From positions 1 to 23,361 of the forward strand of contig NZ_DASYZI010000070.1 of the NCBI RefSeq assembly GCF_035946395.1: a stretch of 23,361 nucleotides of DNA, given 5' to 3'. The stretch comes from Actinocrinis sp035946395 (GTDB taxonomy: Bacteria; Actinomycetota; Actinomycetes; Streptomycetales; Catenulisporaceae). The notes under the pieces were generated by a model that did no database searches, was not told where the DNA came from, and worked only from the letters and a program-made list of their open reading frames with translations. The position numbers and the translations under genes were made by a program. This document shows, piece after piece, positions 15,160 to 22,244 of the stretch (position 1 is its first letter; every line of letters starts with the position of its first letter).

Positions 15160-15857
15160 TCGAGACGGACGTGTGGCCGATCGTGATACCGAGCAGCCTC
15201 GGTCTGCGAGTGCTGTCATACGCGCGATGGCCGGAGACCGAGGACGACACGCTTCCGCCGATACCAGGGTTCATCGTCTCGTCGTTCAACCCGCTGGTCG
15301 CCGAGGTCGCCGACCGCTGCCTGCGCCGCCGAACCACACGGCCCGCGGCGAACGTCCGACGAGAGCCGACAGGATCAGGGACCGATGACAGGCGGCTCGA
15401 CGACGCGCAGTTCGATGACACAGGATTCAGTGGCACGGCGCTCGACGGCACGGCGCTCGATGGCGCTGGGTTCAATGACACTGGGTTCGATGACGCGGCT
15501 GCCCCCGCGCGCACCGCGCTGCTCCTGGCCAGCGTCGGCGGGGACCGGGCGACCGCCCAGGCCATCGCCGAAGCCGTGCGATCCGGCCGGCGGGTGCCCC
15601 CGCTGCTGTTCTTCCAGTCCAATCCGAACGCCGTCCTGGGCCACATCGCGGCTCGCAGACGGCTGACGGGACCGGTGGTGTGCGTCAGTCCGCCGCCGGA
15701 CAGCGCCGGCGGGATCACCGCCGACGCGCTCACCGAAGCCGACTGGCTGCTTCGGGACGGGGACGCCGACGAGGTCCTCCTCATCGCCGCCGAGCAGGGC
15801 GCCAGACCCGGCGAAGGCGACCGGGCCGAGGCGGTGCTCGTCGACCGCCGGCCCTGA
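15156..15857 (+). CDS. Small KS-like protein (ketoacyl-synt_2 type) with inserted pentapeptide repeat
   Basis: A 233-residue protein weakly resembling the PF13723-type N-terminal ketosynthase-like proteins found beside KSs in aryl-polyene and type II loci. Supporting segments are ALLLASVGGDRATAQAIAEA, LLFFQSNPNAVLGHIAARR and ADEVLLIAAEQG, which parallel the first beta-alpha units of a KS. No complete catalytic set is visible; a Cys occurs in GPVVCVSPP. Between residues 77 and 116 a run of eight pentapeptide units interrupts the fold. GTG 15156 overlaps the ketosynthase 1 stop, implying stoichiometric production with it. A structural or specificity partner of a KS is my inference. Confidence 0.6.
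   Translation: MIETDVWPIVIPSSLGLRVLSYARWPETEDDTLPPIPGFIVSSFNPLVAEVADRCLRRRTTRPAANVRREPTGSGTDDRRLDDAQFDDTGFSGTALDGTALDGAGFNDTGFDDAAAPARTALLLASVGGDRATAQAIAEAVRSGRRVPPLLFFQSNPNAVLGHIAARRRLTGPVVCVSPPPDSAGGITADALTEADWLLRDGDADEVLLIAAEQGARPGEGDRAEAVLVDRRP
15384..15503 (+). repeat. 15-bp in-frame tandem repeat (eight units) inside the KS-like gene
   Basis: Units such as GATGACACAGGATTC, AGTGGCACGGCGCTC, GACGGCACGGCGCTC, GATGGCGCTGGGTTC and AATGACACTGGGTTC follow at exact 15-bp steps. They encode DDRRL, DDAQF, DDTGF, SGTAL, DGTAL, DGAGF, NDTGF and DDAAA. Position 5 is Phe or Leu in seven of the eight units. Confidence 0.85.
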
Positions 15858-15931
15858 CGCCGAGCCCAGCACGCGCACGACACGGGGATTCGGGGAACCC
15901 GCACAGATGATCGGCCGGAAGGAAGCACACG

Positions 15932-17554
15932 ATGAGCCCGACCAACATCCGCGCACTGCTGGCGGCCGACCCGGACGTGGGCGCCGGGAACGTCCTGACC
16001 ACCCGCATCCGGCTCGGCCTGGGCCTTGACGAGCCGAAGGTCACCTTCGACACGCCGGTGGACGGCCACGCCGCGTGGCAGCCGCTGACCGTGCGCGAAC
16101 TCGACCGCGCGGTGCGGGCCAGGGCCGCCGCGCTGCACGGCATGGGCGTTCGCCCGCGCGACCCGGTCGCCGTGTACGTGACGGCGGCGGCCGACAATAT
16201 CCTGAGTTTCCTCGCGCTCGCCCGCCTCGGCGCGATCCCGGCGCTGGTCAACCCGAACGTCGACGGCGAGAAGGCAGCGCTCTACATCAGCCGCCTGAAA
16301 GCCGTCGGGCTGATCGCGGACGCCGTGCACCGCGCCGCGCTCGACGGCCGCGACTACGACGTGCCGTTGCTGTCCGATCCGGCGGAACTCGGCGTCGGCG
16401 CCGATCCCGACGCCGCACCCGCGCCGTACCGGCACTGGTCCGGCGATCCGGTGGCGATCACGCACTCCTCGGGCACGACCGGTATGCCGAAGGCGGTCGT
16501 GCACTCGCACGCCAGCCTGTACGCGGCGGTCAAGCATCGCCTGTCCCTTCCGCTCGCGCAGGGAGCCGACCGGATTCTCAGTGCCCTGCCCTCGCCGCAC
16601 GCCGCCACGCTCATCGCGGTCAACCAGGCGCTCAGCTTCAACGCGCAGGTCGTGCACCTGTCCGACCAGACCGGCCCCGCCGTGCTGGACGCGATCGAGC
16701 AGTGGAAGCCGCATGGCGTGTTCGGCTTCGCCTCGACCTGGGCCGACCTGGCCGGGCGCGACCTGGCCGCACGCGACCTGGACTCGGTGAGTCTGTGGTG
16801 GAACACCGGCGACTGCGCGCACGAGGCGCACATCCGCCGGCTCGTCGCGGTCGGCAGCCGGGTGTTCGCCACGCCGGAGGGACGCGTGCGCCGACCCGGA
16901 TCAGTGTTCATCGACGGTCTGGGTTCGACGGAGATGGGTCATTCGCACTTTTTCATCACGCACACTGTCGACAGTAATCGGTATGGACGTTGTGTGGGTA
17001 AGCCGCACACGTTCGTGGATTGTGCGGTGTTGGATCCTGAGGGTGAGCCGTTGGGTGCGGGGCAGGTGGGTGAGTTGGGGACGAAGTCGCCGACGTTGGC
17101 GTTGGGGTACTGGAATGACTCGGTGACCACGTATCGCACGCGGGTGCGCGGTTTTTTCATGACCGGTGACCTGATGTACCGGGACGAAGAGGGTTACTAC
17201 TACCACATGGACCGCCTGGTCGACTCCGTCGACCTCGGCAACGGCAAACGCCTCTACACCGCGATGACCGAAGAGCGCATCCTCGCCGACTGCCCGGCAA
17301 TCCTGGACTGTACGGTCGTCGCGGTGCGCGACGATCAGCAGGTTGTCACCGACGTCCTCGTGCAGCTGCGTGCCGGGGCCGACCGCGGCCGCGATTACGG
17401 CAAGGAGGTCCGCGCCGCACTCGACGAGCACGTGCTCGCCACCCTGCGCGACGTGGTCGTCGTGGACGACGATTCGCTGCCGCTGGGACCGACGGGCAAG
17501 GTGCGCAAGTACCTGCTGCGCCAACGGCATCTCGATTCGCAGAGCGCGAGATGA
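15932..17554 (+). CDS. Acyl-AMP ligase 2
   Basis: A 540-residue ANL-superfamily enzyme. A3 reads AITHSSGTTGMPKAVVHSH (175-193), A5 GLGSTEMGHSHFF (329-341), A7 GFFMTGDLMYRDEEGY (407-422), and the catalytic Lys lies in LGPTGKVRKYLL near the end. The A8 hinge region is unusual, reading DRLVDSVDLGNGKRLYTAMTEE instead of the common GR.D-I...G-R form, which suggests a distinct subfamily. ATG 15932 follows GGAAGGAAG at about 7 nt. The stop overlaps the ketosynthase 2 ATG (ATGA). Codons for roughly residues 328-411 differ sharply from the rest of the gene. Confidence 0.9.
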   Translation: MSPTNIRALLAADPDVGAGNVLTTRIRLGLGLDEPKVTFDTPVDGHAAWQPLTVRELDRAVRARAAALHGMGVRPRDPVAVYVTAAADNILSFLALARLGAIPALVNPNVDGEKAALYISRLKAVGLIADAVHRAALDGRDYDVPLLSDPAELGVGADPDAAPAPYRHWSGDPVAITHSSGTTGMPKAVVHSHASLYAAVKHRLSLPLAQGADRILSALPSPHAATLIAVNQALSFNAQVVHLSDQTGPAVLDAIEQWKPHGVFGFASTWADLAGRDLAARDLDSVSLWWNTGDCAHEAHIRRLVAVGSRVFATPEGRVRRPGSVFIDGLGSTEMGHSHFFITHTVDSNRYGRCVGKPHTFVDCAVLDPEGEPLGAGQVGELGTKSPTLALGYWNDSVTTYRTRVRGFFMTGDLMYRDEEGYYYHMDRLVDSVDLGNGKRLYTAMTEERILADCPAILDCTVVAVRDDQQVVTDVLVQLRAGADRGRDYGKEVRAALDEHVLATLRDVVVVDDDSLPLGPTGKVRKYLLRQRHLDSQSAR

Positions 17555-18918
17555 GCGCTGTGGCCCCCCGCCCCGTCAATCCGGACGCTGTGACTGCTGG
17601 CAATGTGGCTGTTGACACTGTGACCGCCGACGATGTGAATCGCAGCGCCCGGCGTCAGGCCGCGGTGACGGTCACCGGGATCGGTGTGGTCAGTCCACTG
17701 GGCCGAAAGCTCGACGAGTTCTTCGACGCGCTGGTGTCCGGCCGCAGAGGGCTGGTCCGCCCGGAAGGCGACCATCCGGCGGCCGGCTGGCTCGCGTCGG
17801 CCGGGATCGCCCCGCCGATCGACGCCCGCGAGGTGCTGCCGCCGAGAGAAGGCCGCGGCGTCGACCGGTTCCTGCTGCTCGCACTCGCCGCCGCCGACGA
17901 TGCGCTGACCGACGCGGGGATCGTCGTCGGTCAGGACGTTGATCCGCGCCGGGTGTCCGTGGTGGTCTCGACCGGCGGCGGCGGCCTGGAGACCTTCGAG
18001 CAGCAGTCGCATCGCAGGCTTGAGCGCGGCAGGCCCGGGGTCACGCCGTATCTGCTTCCCGGGATGCTGACGAACATGGCCGCCGCGCGGATCGCGATCA
18101 AATACGGCATCCGCGGCTACTCCTCGGCGATCACTACCGCATGCTCGGCCGGAGCGCAGTCGATCGCCGAGGGGCTGCGGCTGATCCGCGGCGGCCAGGC
18201 CGACGTCGTGGTCTGCGGTGCCGCGGAGTCCCCGCTGCACCCGACGATCGCGTCAGCCTTCGACAACGCGCGGGCGCTGTCAGAGGGCTGGGACGATCCG
18301 GCGGCGGCCAGCCGTCCGTTCGACAGGCGCCGCAACGGTTTCGTGCTCGGCGAGGGCGCTGCGGTGCTCGTCGTCGAACGGGCCGAGCACGCGGCCGCCC
18401 GTGGCGCGTCCGGCTACGCGGACCTGCTCGGCTGGGGTGCCTCCACCGACGCGTACCATCCGACCGCCCCGCGTCCTGACGGCGAAGGCGCCGCCGACTG
18501 CATGCGCCTGGCGCTGGAGGACGCAGGTCTGGAGCCGTCAGACGTCGACTACGTCAACGCGCACGGCACCGGCACGAAGCTCGGCGACGTCGCCGAGACC
18601 GTCGCACTGCACGCCGTCTTCGGCACGCGCCAACCAGCAGTCAGCTCGATCAAGGGCGCCACCGGACACCTGCTCGGGGCCAGCGGCGCGCTGGAGGCGG
18701 CAGCCACGGTGCTGTCCGTCGCGCGCGGCGTGCTGCCGCCGACGGTCAACCTCGACGATCCCGATCCGGCCTGCGACCTCGATCACGTGCGCGGCTCGGC
18801 GCGGCCGGGCCCGGTACGCGCCGCGTTGTCGAACTCCTTCGCGTTCGGCGGCCACAACCTCAGTCTTCTGTTCGGACCGGCGGGCAGCCCCGGACCGGGC
18901 GGCGTGTCGGCGGGTTGA
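17551..18918 (+). CDS. Ketosynthase 2 (KAS II/FabF type, intact triad)
   Basis: A 455-residue condensing enzyme with a full Cys-His-His triad: Cys198 in ITTACSAGAQS, His338 in VNAHGTGTKLGD and His373 in GATGHLLGASG. It ends with the typical SNSFAFGGHNLSLLFG. It should perform decarboxylative Claisen condensation of ACP-bound substrates and is the only clearly complete condensing enzyme of module 5. About 38 residues precede the fold, mostly encoded by a 15-bp repeat; the conserved domain starts at VTVTGIGVVSPLG. ATG 17551 overlaps the ligase stop (ATGA). Confidence 0.93.
   Translation: MSAVAPRPVNPDAVTAGNVAVDTVTADDVNRSARRQAAVTVTGIGVVSPLGRKLDEFFDALVSGRRGLVRPEGDHPAAGWLASAGIAPPIDAREVLPPREGRGVDRFLLLALAAADDALTDAGIVVGQDVDPRRVSVVVSTGGGGLETFEQQSHRRLERGRPGVTPYLLPGMLTNMAAARIAIKYGIRGYSSAITTACSAGAQSIAEGLRLIRGGQADVVVCGAAESPLHPTIASAFDNARALSEGWDDPAAASRPFDRRRNGFVLGEGAAVLVVERAEHAAARGASGYADLLGWGASTDAYHPTAPRPDGEGAADCMRLALEDAGLEPSDVDYVNAHGTGTKLGDVAETVALHAVFGTRQPAVSSIKGATGHLLGASGALEAAATVLSVARGVLPPTVNLDDPDPACDLDHVRGSARPGPVRAALSNSFAFGGHNLSLLFGPAGSPGPGGVSAG
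17575..17649 (+). repeat. 15-bp in-frame tandem repeat at the N-terminus of ketosynthase 2
   Basis: Five units at exact 15-bp steps, beginning GTCAATCCGGACGCT, GTGACTGCTGGCAAT, GTGGCTGTTGACACT, GTGACCGCCGACGAT. They encode VNPDA, VTAGN, VAVDT, VTADD and VNRSA; every unit begins with Val. The array lies ahead of the conserved KS fold. Confidence 0.75.
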
Positions 18919-18949
18919 CGCGTGCGCGCGGTCTGGTAAAACAGCACTC

Positions 18950-20551
18950 GTGGATGATCCGCGCGCAAAGCAGGCCAACTACGTCCTCACGGCGCTCGAC
19001 CGTTTCGCCGAATACGGCGAGCGCGAGGCGATCGTTTCACCCGAGCGCAGCATGACCTACGCGGACCTGTGCCGCGAAACCCTCGCGCTCGCCGCCGTGC
19101 TGCGTCGGCGCGGAATCCCGGCCGGAGCGGCGATCGCGATCCTGGCCGGCAACCGGCCCGAGACGATGACGGTGCAGTTCGCCGCGCACCTGCTCGGCTG
19201 CCGGACCGTGTGGATCGCCGGATACACGCCGATCCGCGAGCAGCACGACTACCTCGCGCGGGCCAAGACCGACTACTTCATCTACGACACCATGTTCTAC
19301 GCCGAGCGCGGCGCCGAACTGGCGAAGCTGTGCCCGGACGGGACCGTGTTCTGTCTCGGCGCCGACGGCCTCGGGCCCGATCTGCTCGAACCGCTGCCCA
19401 CGGACGCCATGGGCATGGCGGCACTGCTCGTCGACGGCTCCGCCGAGATCACGGCGCTGACGGCCGACGTCGTCACGGCGCCGCAGTCCGTCTTCTACAC
19501 CGGCGGCACCACCGGCAGCCCGAAGCTGGTGCTGCACGAGCACCGCTTCTTCCTCGCGCTGCTGGCGATCGGCGCGGCGTGGCTGGCCAGCGGCGCCCCG
19601 GCGCTGCGGCACCTGGCGGTCACCGGTTTCCAGCACGTCAGCGGTCAGATGACGAACCTGCTGATGCTGTTCACCGGCGGCGTGGTCGTGCTGCGCAACC
19701 CCATGGACCCCGCGACGCTGCTTGAGGTGATCGAGCAGGAGCGGATCATGAGCACCCTGGTGACGCCGGTCCAGCTGTACAACCTGCTCGACCATCCCGC
19801 CACCGAGACCGCCGATCTCAGCAGCCTGCTGCTGCTCAACGTAGGCGGCGGGCCGGTCTTCCCGACCAGGCTGCGGCAGGCGGTCGAGCGCTTCGGCCCG
19901 AGAATGCGCATGACCTACGGGCTCAGCGAGGCGTCGTTCATCACCGAGTACCGCGGCGTGCCCCTCGATCCCGAGCACCCCGAGCGGCTTCGTTCCTGCG
20001 GGTACGTCTTCGCCGATTCCCGGGTCGAGATACGCGGCGAGCACGGGGCGCCGCTGCCGGCGGGCGAGATCGGCGAGGTGTGGACGGCCGGCTCGCTCGT
20101 GATGTCAGGGTACTGGGACGATCCGGAGCTGACCGGTGAGACGCTCGTCGACGGCTGGCTGCGCACCGGCGACCTCGGCTACCTGGACTCCGACGGCTTC
20201 CTCTATCTCGTCGACCGTTCGAAGGACATGATCGTCACCGGGCTCGGCGCGCTCAACGTGTTCAGCAAGCCGGTCGAGGACGCGCTCGCCTCGCACCCGC
20301 AGGTGCGGCTCGCCTCGGTGATCGGCGTTCCCGACGCGGAGATCGGCGAGGCGGTGTACGCGTATGTCGTCACCACGCTGGACGCGACCGTGACTGAAGC
20401 CGAGCTGCGCGCGCTGGTCACCGAGGAGCTGAGCGACTACCAGGCGCCGCGAACCGTTGAGTTCGTCGACACCCTTCCGCTGACCGGGATGGGGAAGGTG
20501 GACAAGAAGGCGCTGCGCGCTCGGCACGTCATATCGGCCGAATTGCAGTAG
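18950..20551 (+). CDS. Acyl-AMP/acyl-CoA ligase 3
   Basis: A 533-residue ANL enzyme. A3 VFYTGGTTGSPKLVLHEH (181-198), A5 MTYGLSEASF (321-330), A7 DGWLRTGDLGY (401-411), A8 DRSKDMIVTGLGALNVFSK (422-440) and A10 LTGMGKVDKKALR near the end are all present, so it should be active. GTG 18950 is the first in-frame start after the ketosynthase stop (31-nt gap) and gives the expected short N-terminus. No strong ribosome site precedes it, so expression may rely on coupling. The substrate is unknown. It is the last gene of module 5; hairpin-prone, AT-richer DNA follows. Confidence 0.9.
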   Translation: MDDPRAKQANYVLTALDRFAEYGEREAIVSPERSMTYADLCRETLALAAVLRRRGIPAGAAIAILAGNRPETMTVQFAAHLLGCRTVWIAGYTPIREQHDYLARAKTDYFIYDTMFYAERGAELAKLCPDGTVFCLGADGLGPDLLEPLPTDAMGMAALLVDGSAEITALTADVVTAPQSVFYTGGTTGSPKLVLHEHRFFLALLAIGAAWLASGAPALRHLAVTGFQHVSGQMTNLLMLFTGGVVVLRNPMDPATLLEVIEQERIMSTLVTPVQLYNLLDHPATETADLSSLLLLNVGGGPVFPTRLRQAVERFGPRMRMTYGLSEASFITEYRGVPLDPEHPERLRSCGYVFADSRVEIRGEHGAPLPAGEIGEVWTAGSLVMSGYWDDPELTGETLVDGWLRTGDLGYLDSDGFLYLVDRSKDMIVTGLGALNVFSKPVEDALASHPQVRLASVIGVPDAEIGEAVYAYVVTTLDATVTEAELRALVTEELSDYQAPRTVEFVDTLPLTGMGKVDKKALRARHVISAELQ

Positions 20552-20679
20552 CTTCGTGCAGCAGTAGTCCACTAGTGCTCAATGGTACTGAAATTATCCG
20601 GCGGTAATCGTCCGGAAGTGCTCGTGTAGCACTTACTTGTGACCATCGCACCGCAGCCCGAGACGGGAGCCGCCGCACC
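20552..20679 (+). promoter_or_regulatory. Intergenic region with hairpin; end of module 5, start of module 6
   Basis: The 128-bp gap is AT-richer than its surroundings (for example TGAAATTATCC near 20589). It contains the perfect 7-bp hairpin AAGTGCT-CGTGT-AGCACTT (20616-20634) without a U tract and the inverted arms TCCGG/CCGGA (about 20597-20616). GGGAG at 20665-20669 serves GTG 20680. It could combine a weak terminator with a promoter for the next unit; neither is certain. Confidence 0.4.
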
Positions 20680-21273
20680 GTGGCCGACATCCGAGAACTG
20701 AGCCGCCGCACCCTGGAGACGACCGTCTCCATCGTGGCCGGGCTCAAGCCCGACCAGCTGGGATCGCCGACCCCCTGCTCCGAGTGGGACCTGCGCGCGT
20801 TGCTCGCGCACATGATCGGCCAGCACTACGGCTTCGCGGCGGCTGCGCGCGGCGAGGAGAAGGACCGCACGGTCTGGGACGACCGGCCGATCGGCGACGA
20901 TCCGGCGGCGCAGTACGCGCAGGCTGTGCACGAGGTGACCACGGCGTTCCGCGAGGAGGGGCTGCTCGGCCGCCGGTTCTGGCTGCCGGAGATCCACGAG
21001 ACGGTGCGTTTCCCCGCGCCGACCGCGATCAGCTTCCACCTGCTGGACTACGTCGTGCACGGCTGGGACGTCGCACGTTCCCTCGGCGTCGTGGCGCGGT
21101 TCGACGACGACCTGGTCGCCGCGGCGCTGGCCGTCGGCGAGCAGATCCCGGAGGGCGAGTCGCGGCTCGAACCCGGCGCGCAGTTCCGGCCCACGGTCGC
21201 GGTCACCGACGACGCGTCGCCGATGGACCGGTTGATCGCCATGACCGGCCGCTCGCCGAGCTGGCCCGACTGA
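20680..21273 (+). CDS. DinB-superfamily / TIGR03086-like (mycothiol-dependent-type) protein
   Basis: A 197-residue protein. LGSPTPCSEWDLRALLAHMIGQ (27-48) and HLLDYVVHGWDVARSLG (120-136) are the two hallmark segments of the maleylpyruvate-isomerase-like/TIGR03086 branch of DinB proteins. Candidate metal-binding histidines are His44, His120 and His128. Members bind a divalent metal and may act as mycothiol-dependent transferases or isomerases, so detoxification or a tailoring step is possible. The reaction is not predictable. GTG 20680 has GGGAG at 10 nt. The stop codon is part of a 15-bp repeat array that continues downstream. Confidence 0.85.
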   Translation: MADIRELSRRTLETTVSIVAGLKPDQLGSPTPCSEWDLRALLAHMIGQHYGFAAAARGEEKDRTVWDDRPIGDDPAAQYAQAVHEVTTAFREEGLLGRRFWLPEIHETVRFPAPTAISFHLLDYVVHGWDVARSLGVVARFDDDLVAAALAVGEQIPEGESRLEPGAQFRPTVAVTDDASPMDRLIAMTGRSPSWPD

Positions 21274-21378
21274 GTCGGCACCGGCCGAGCCAGCGCCGGT
21301 TGAGTCAGTGCCGGTTGAGTCAGTGCCGATTGAGCCAACGCCGGTTGAGCTGACCCTGGTTGGGCTGGCACTGACGGT
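21259..21378 (+). repeat. 15-bp tandem repeat array containing in-phase TGA stops
   Basis: Eight degenerate units at exact 15-bp steps start inside the last codons of the preceding gene. They include GCCAGCGCCGGTTGA, GTCAGTGCCGGTTGA, GTCAGTGCCGATTGA and GCCAACGCCGGTTGA. The first unit ends with the gene's own TGA, and units 3 to 6 repeat TGA in the same frame. Confidence 0.85.
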
Positions 21379-21419
21379 CGCGACGTATACGAGCTGCGGG
21401 TGCGGGGAAGGTGGAGGCC

Positions 21420-22244
21420 ATGGTGATCGCCCTCGGGCCGCGAGAGGCCGCCGATCCGTACTGTCTGCGTCCCGGGGAGGCCGCGGTGCTGCTGGCCGGA
21501 CATCCATGGCGCCGCTTCGCCGCGATCGGCGACAGCATCGCCGAGGGGCTCGGCGAACCGAGCCCCGGCTATCCGGACCAGCCCTGGATCGACCGAATCG
21601 CCGCAGAACTCGAAGACGCTGTGCGGCCTGAGGACCCAGGACCCGAATACACAGCGCCCGAGTACGCAGCGTTCGAGTACACGGCGTCCGAAAGCCCCGG
21701 ACCCGAAAATCCAGCGCCCCGAAACGCAGCACCCGGATTCGCGTACCGCAACTTCGGGCACCGCGACACTCGCATCACCCGGGTCCGCGACACGCAACTC
21801 GGCCCGGCCCGGGAATTCGCGCCCGACCTCGTCATGGTCGCCTGCGGCGGCGCCGACGCCCTGTCCCGCAACTACGACGCCGACACCGTCGAGGAGGATC
21901 TGCGAGGGATCGTCGCGCGGTTCCTGAAGCTCGGCGCCGAAGTGATCACGGTGAGCATGTTCGACGGCTCATACTCGCCGGCCGTGCCGGAGCAGTTGCG
22001 CGCGGGCCTGCGCGTGCGTCTGCACGATCTTTCCGCGCGCAGCCGCGGCATCGCCGCGGACCTCGGCACGATCCACGTCGACTTCACCGACCACCCCGCC
22101 ACGCCCGACGGCGACATGTACAGCGGCGACGGCCGTCACGGCACCCGCCGGGCGCACGCCATCGCCGCTGCGGGCGCGATCCGGCGACTAGGCGAGCGTC
22201 TGGGCAACGCCGTCCCGCCGCCGGCCGGCAGCGTCGGCCGATGA
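21420..22244 (+). CDS. SGNH/GDSL-like hydrolase with repeat insertion
   Basis: A 274-residue protein. AAIGDSIAEGLGE is SGNH block I with Ser39. Block V is clear in SGDGRHGTRRAH, giving Asp237 and His240. Block III, normally GGND, is GGAD (143-146), so the oxyanion-hole Asn is Ala145. Block II is poorly conserved (NFGHRD). Family members hydrolyse esters or transfer acyl groups; activity here is uncertain. Residues about 71-105 are a Pro/Glu/Tyr-rich insert encoded by a 15-bp repeat. ATG 21420 is chosen with GGGGAAGG 8 nt upstream; GTG 21423 with GGAGG at 5 nt is nearly as good. The stop overlaps the methyltransferase ATG (ATGA). Confidence 0.78.
   Translation: MVIALGPREAADPYCLRPGEAAVLLAGHPWRRFAAIGDSIAEGLGEPSPGYPDQPWIDRIAAELEDAVRPEDPGPEYTAPEYAAFEYTASESPGPENPAPRNAAPGFAYRNFGHRDTRITRVRDTQLGPAREFAPDLVMVACGGADALSRNYDADTVEEDLRGIVARFLKLGAEVITVSMFDGSYSPAVPEQLRAGLRVRLHDLSARSRGIAADLGTIHVDFTDHPATPDGDMYSGDGRHGTRRAHAIAAAGAIRRLGERLGNAVPPPAGSVGR
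21630..21734 (+). repeat. 15-bp in-frame tandem repeat (seven units) inside the SGNH hydrolase gene
   Basis: Units at exact 15-bp steps: GAGGACCCAGGACCC, GAATACACAGCGCCC, GAGTACGCAGCGTTC, GAGTACACGGCGTCC, GAAAGCCCCGGACCC, GAAAATCCAGCGCCC, CGAAACGCAGCACCC. They encode EDPGP, EYTAP, EYAAF, EYTAS, ESPGP, ENPAP and RNAAP between SGNH blocks I and III. Confidence 0.88.

Noticed and set aside
15384..15503. Qnr-type pentapeptide-repeat resistance protein
   Set aside because: There are only about eight units, within a KS-like protein. Qnr-like proteins are built almost wholly of such repeats.
15107..16831. 574-codon minus-strand frame over KS-like and ligase genes
   Set aside because: Antisense to recognisable motifs and without a credible domain.
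21259..21378. CRISPR array
   Set aside because: Units are 15 bp and directly adjacent, without spacers; this is a degenerate tandem repeat.
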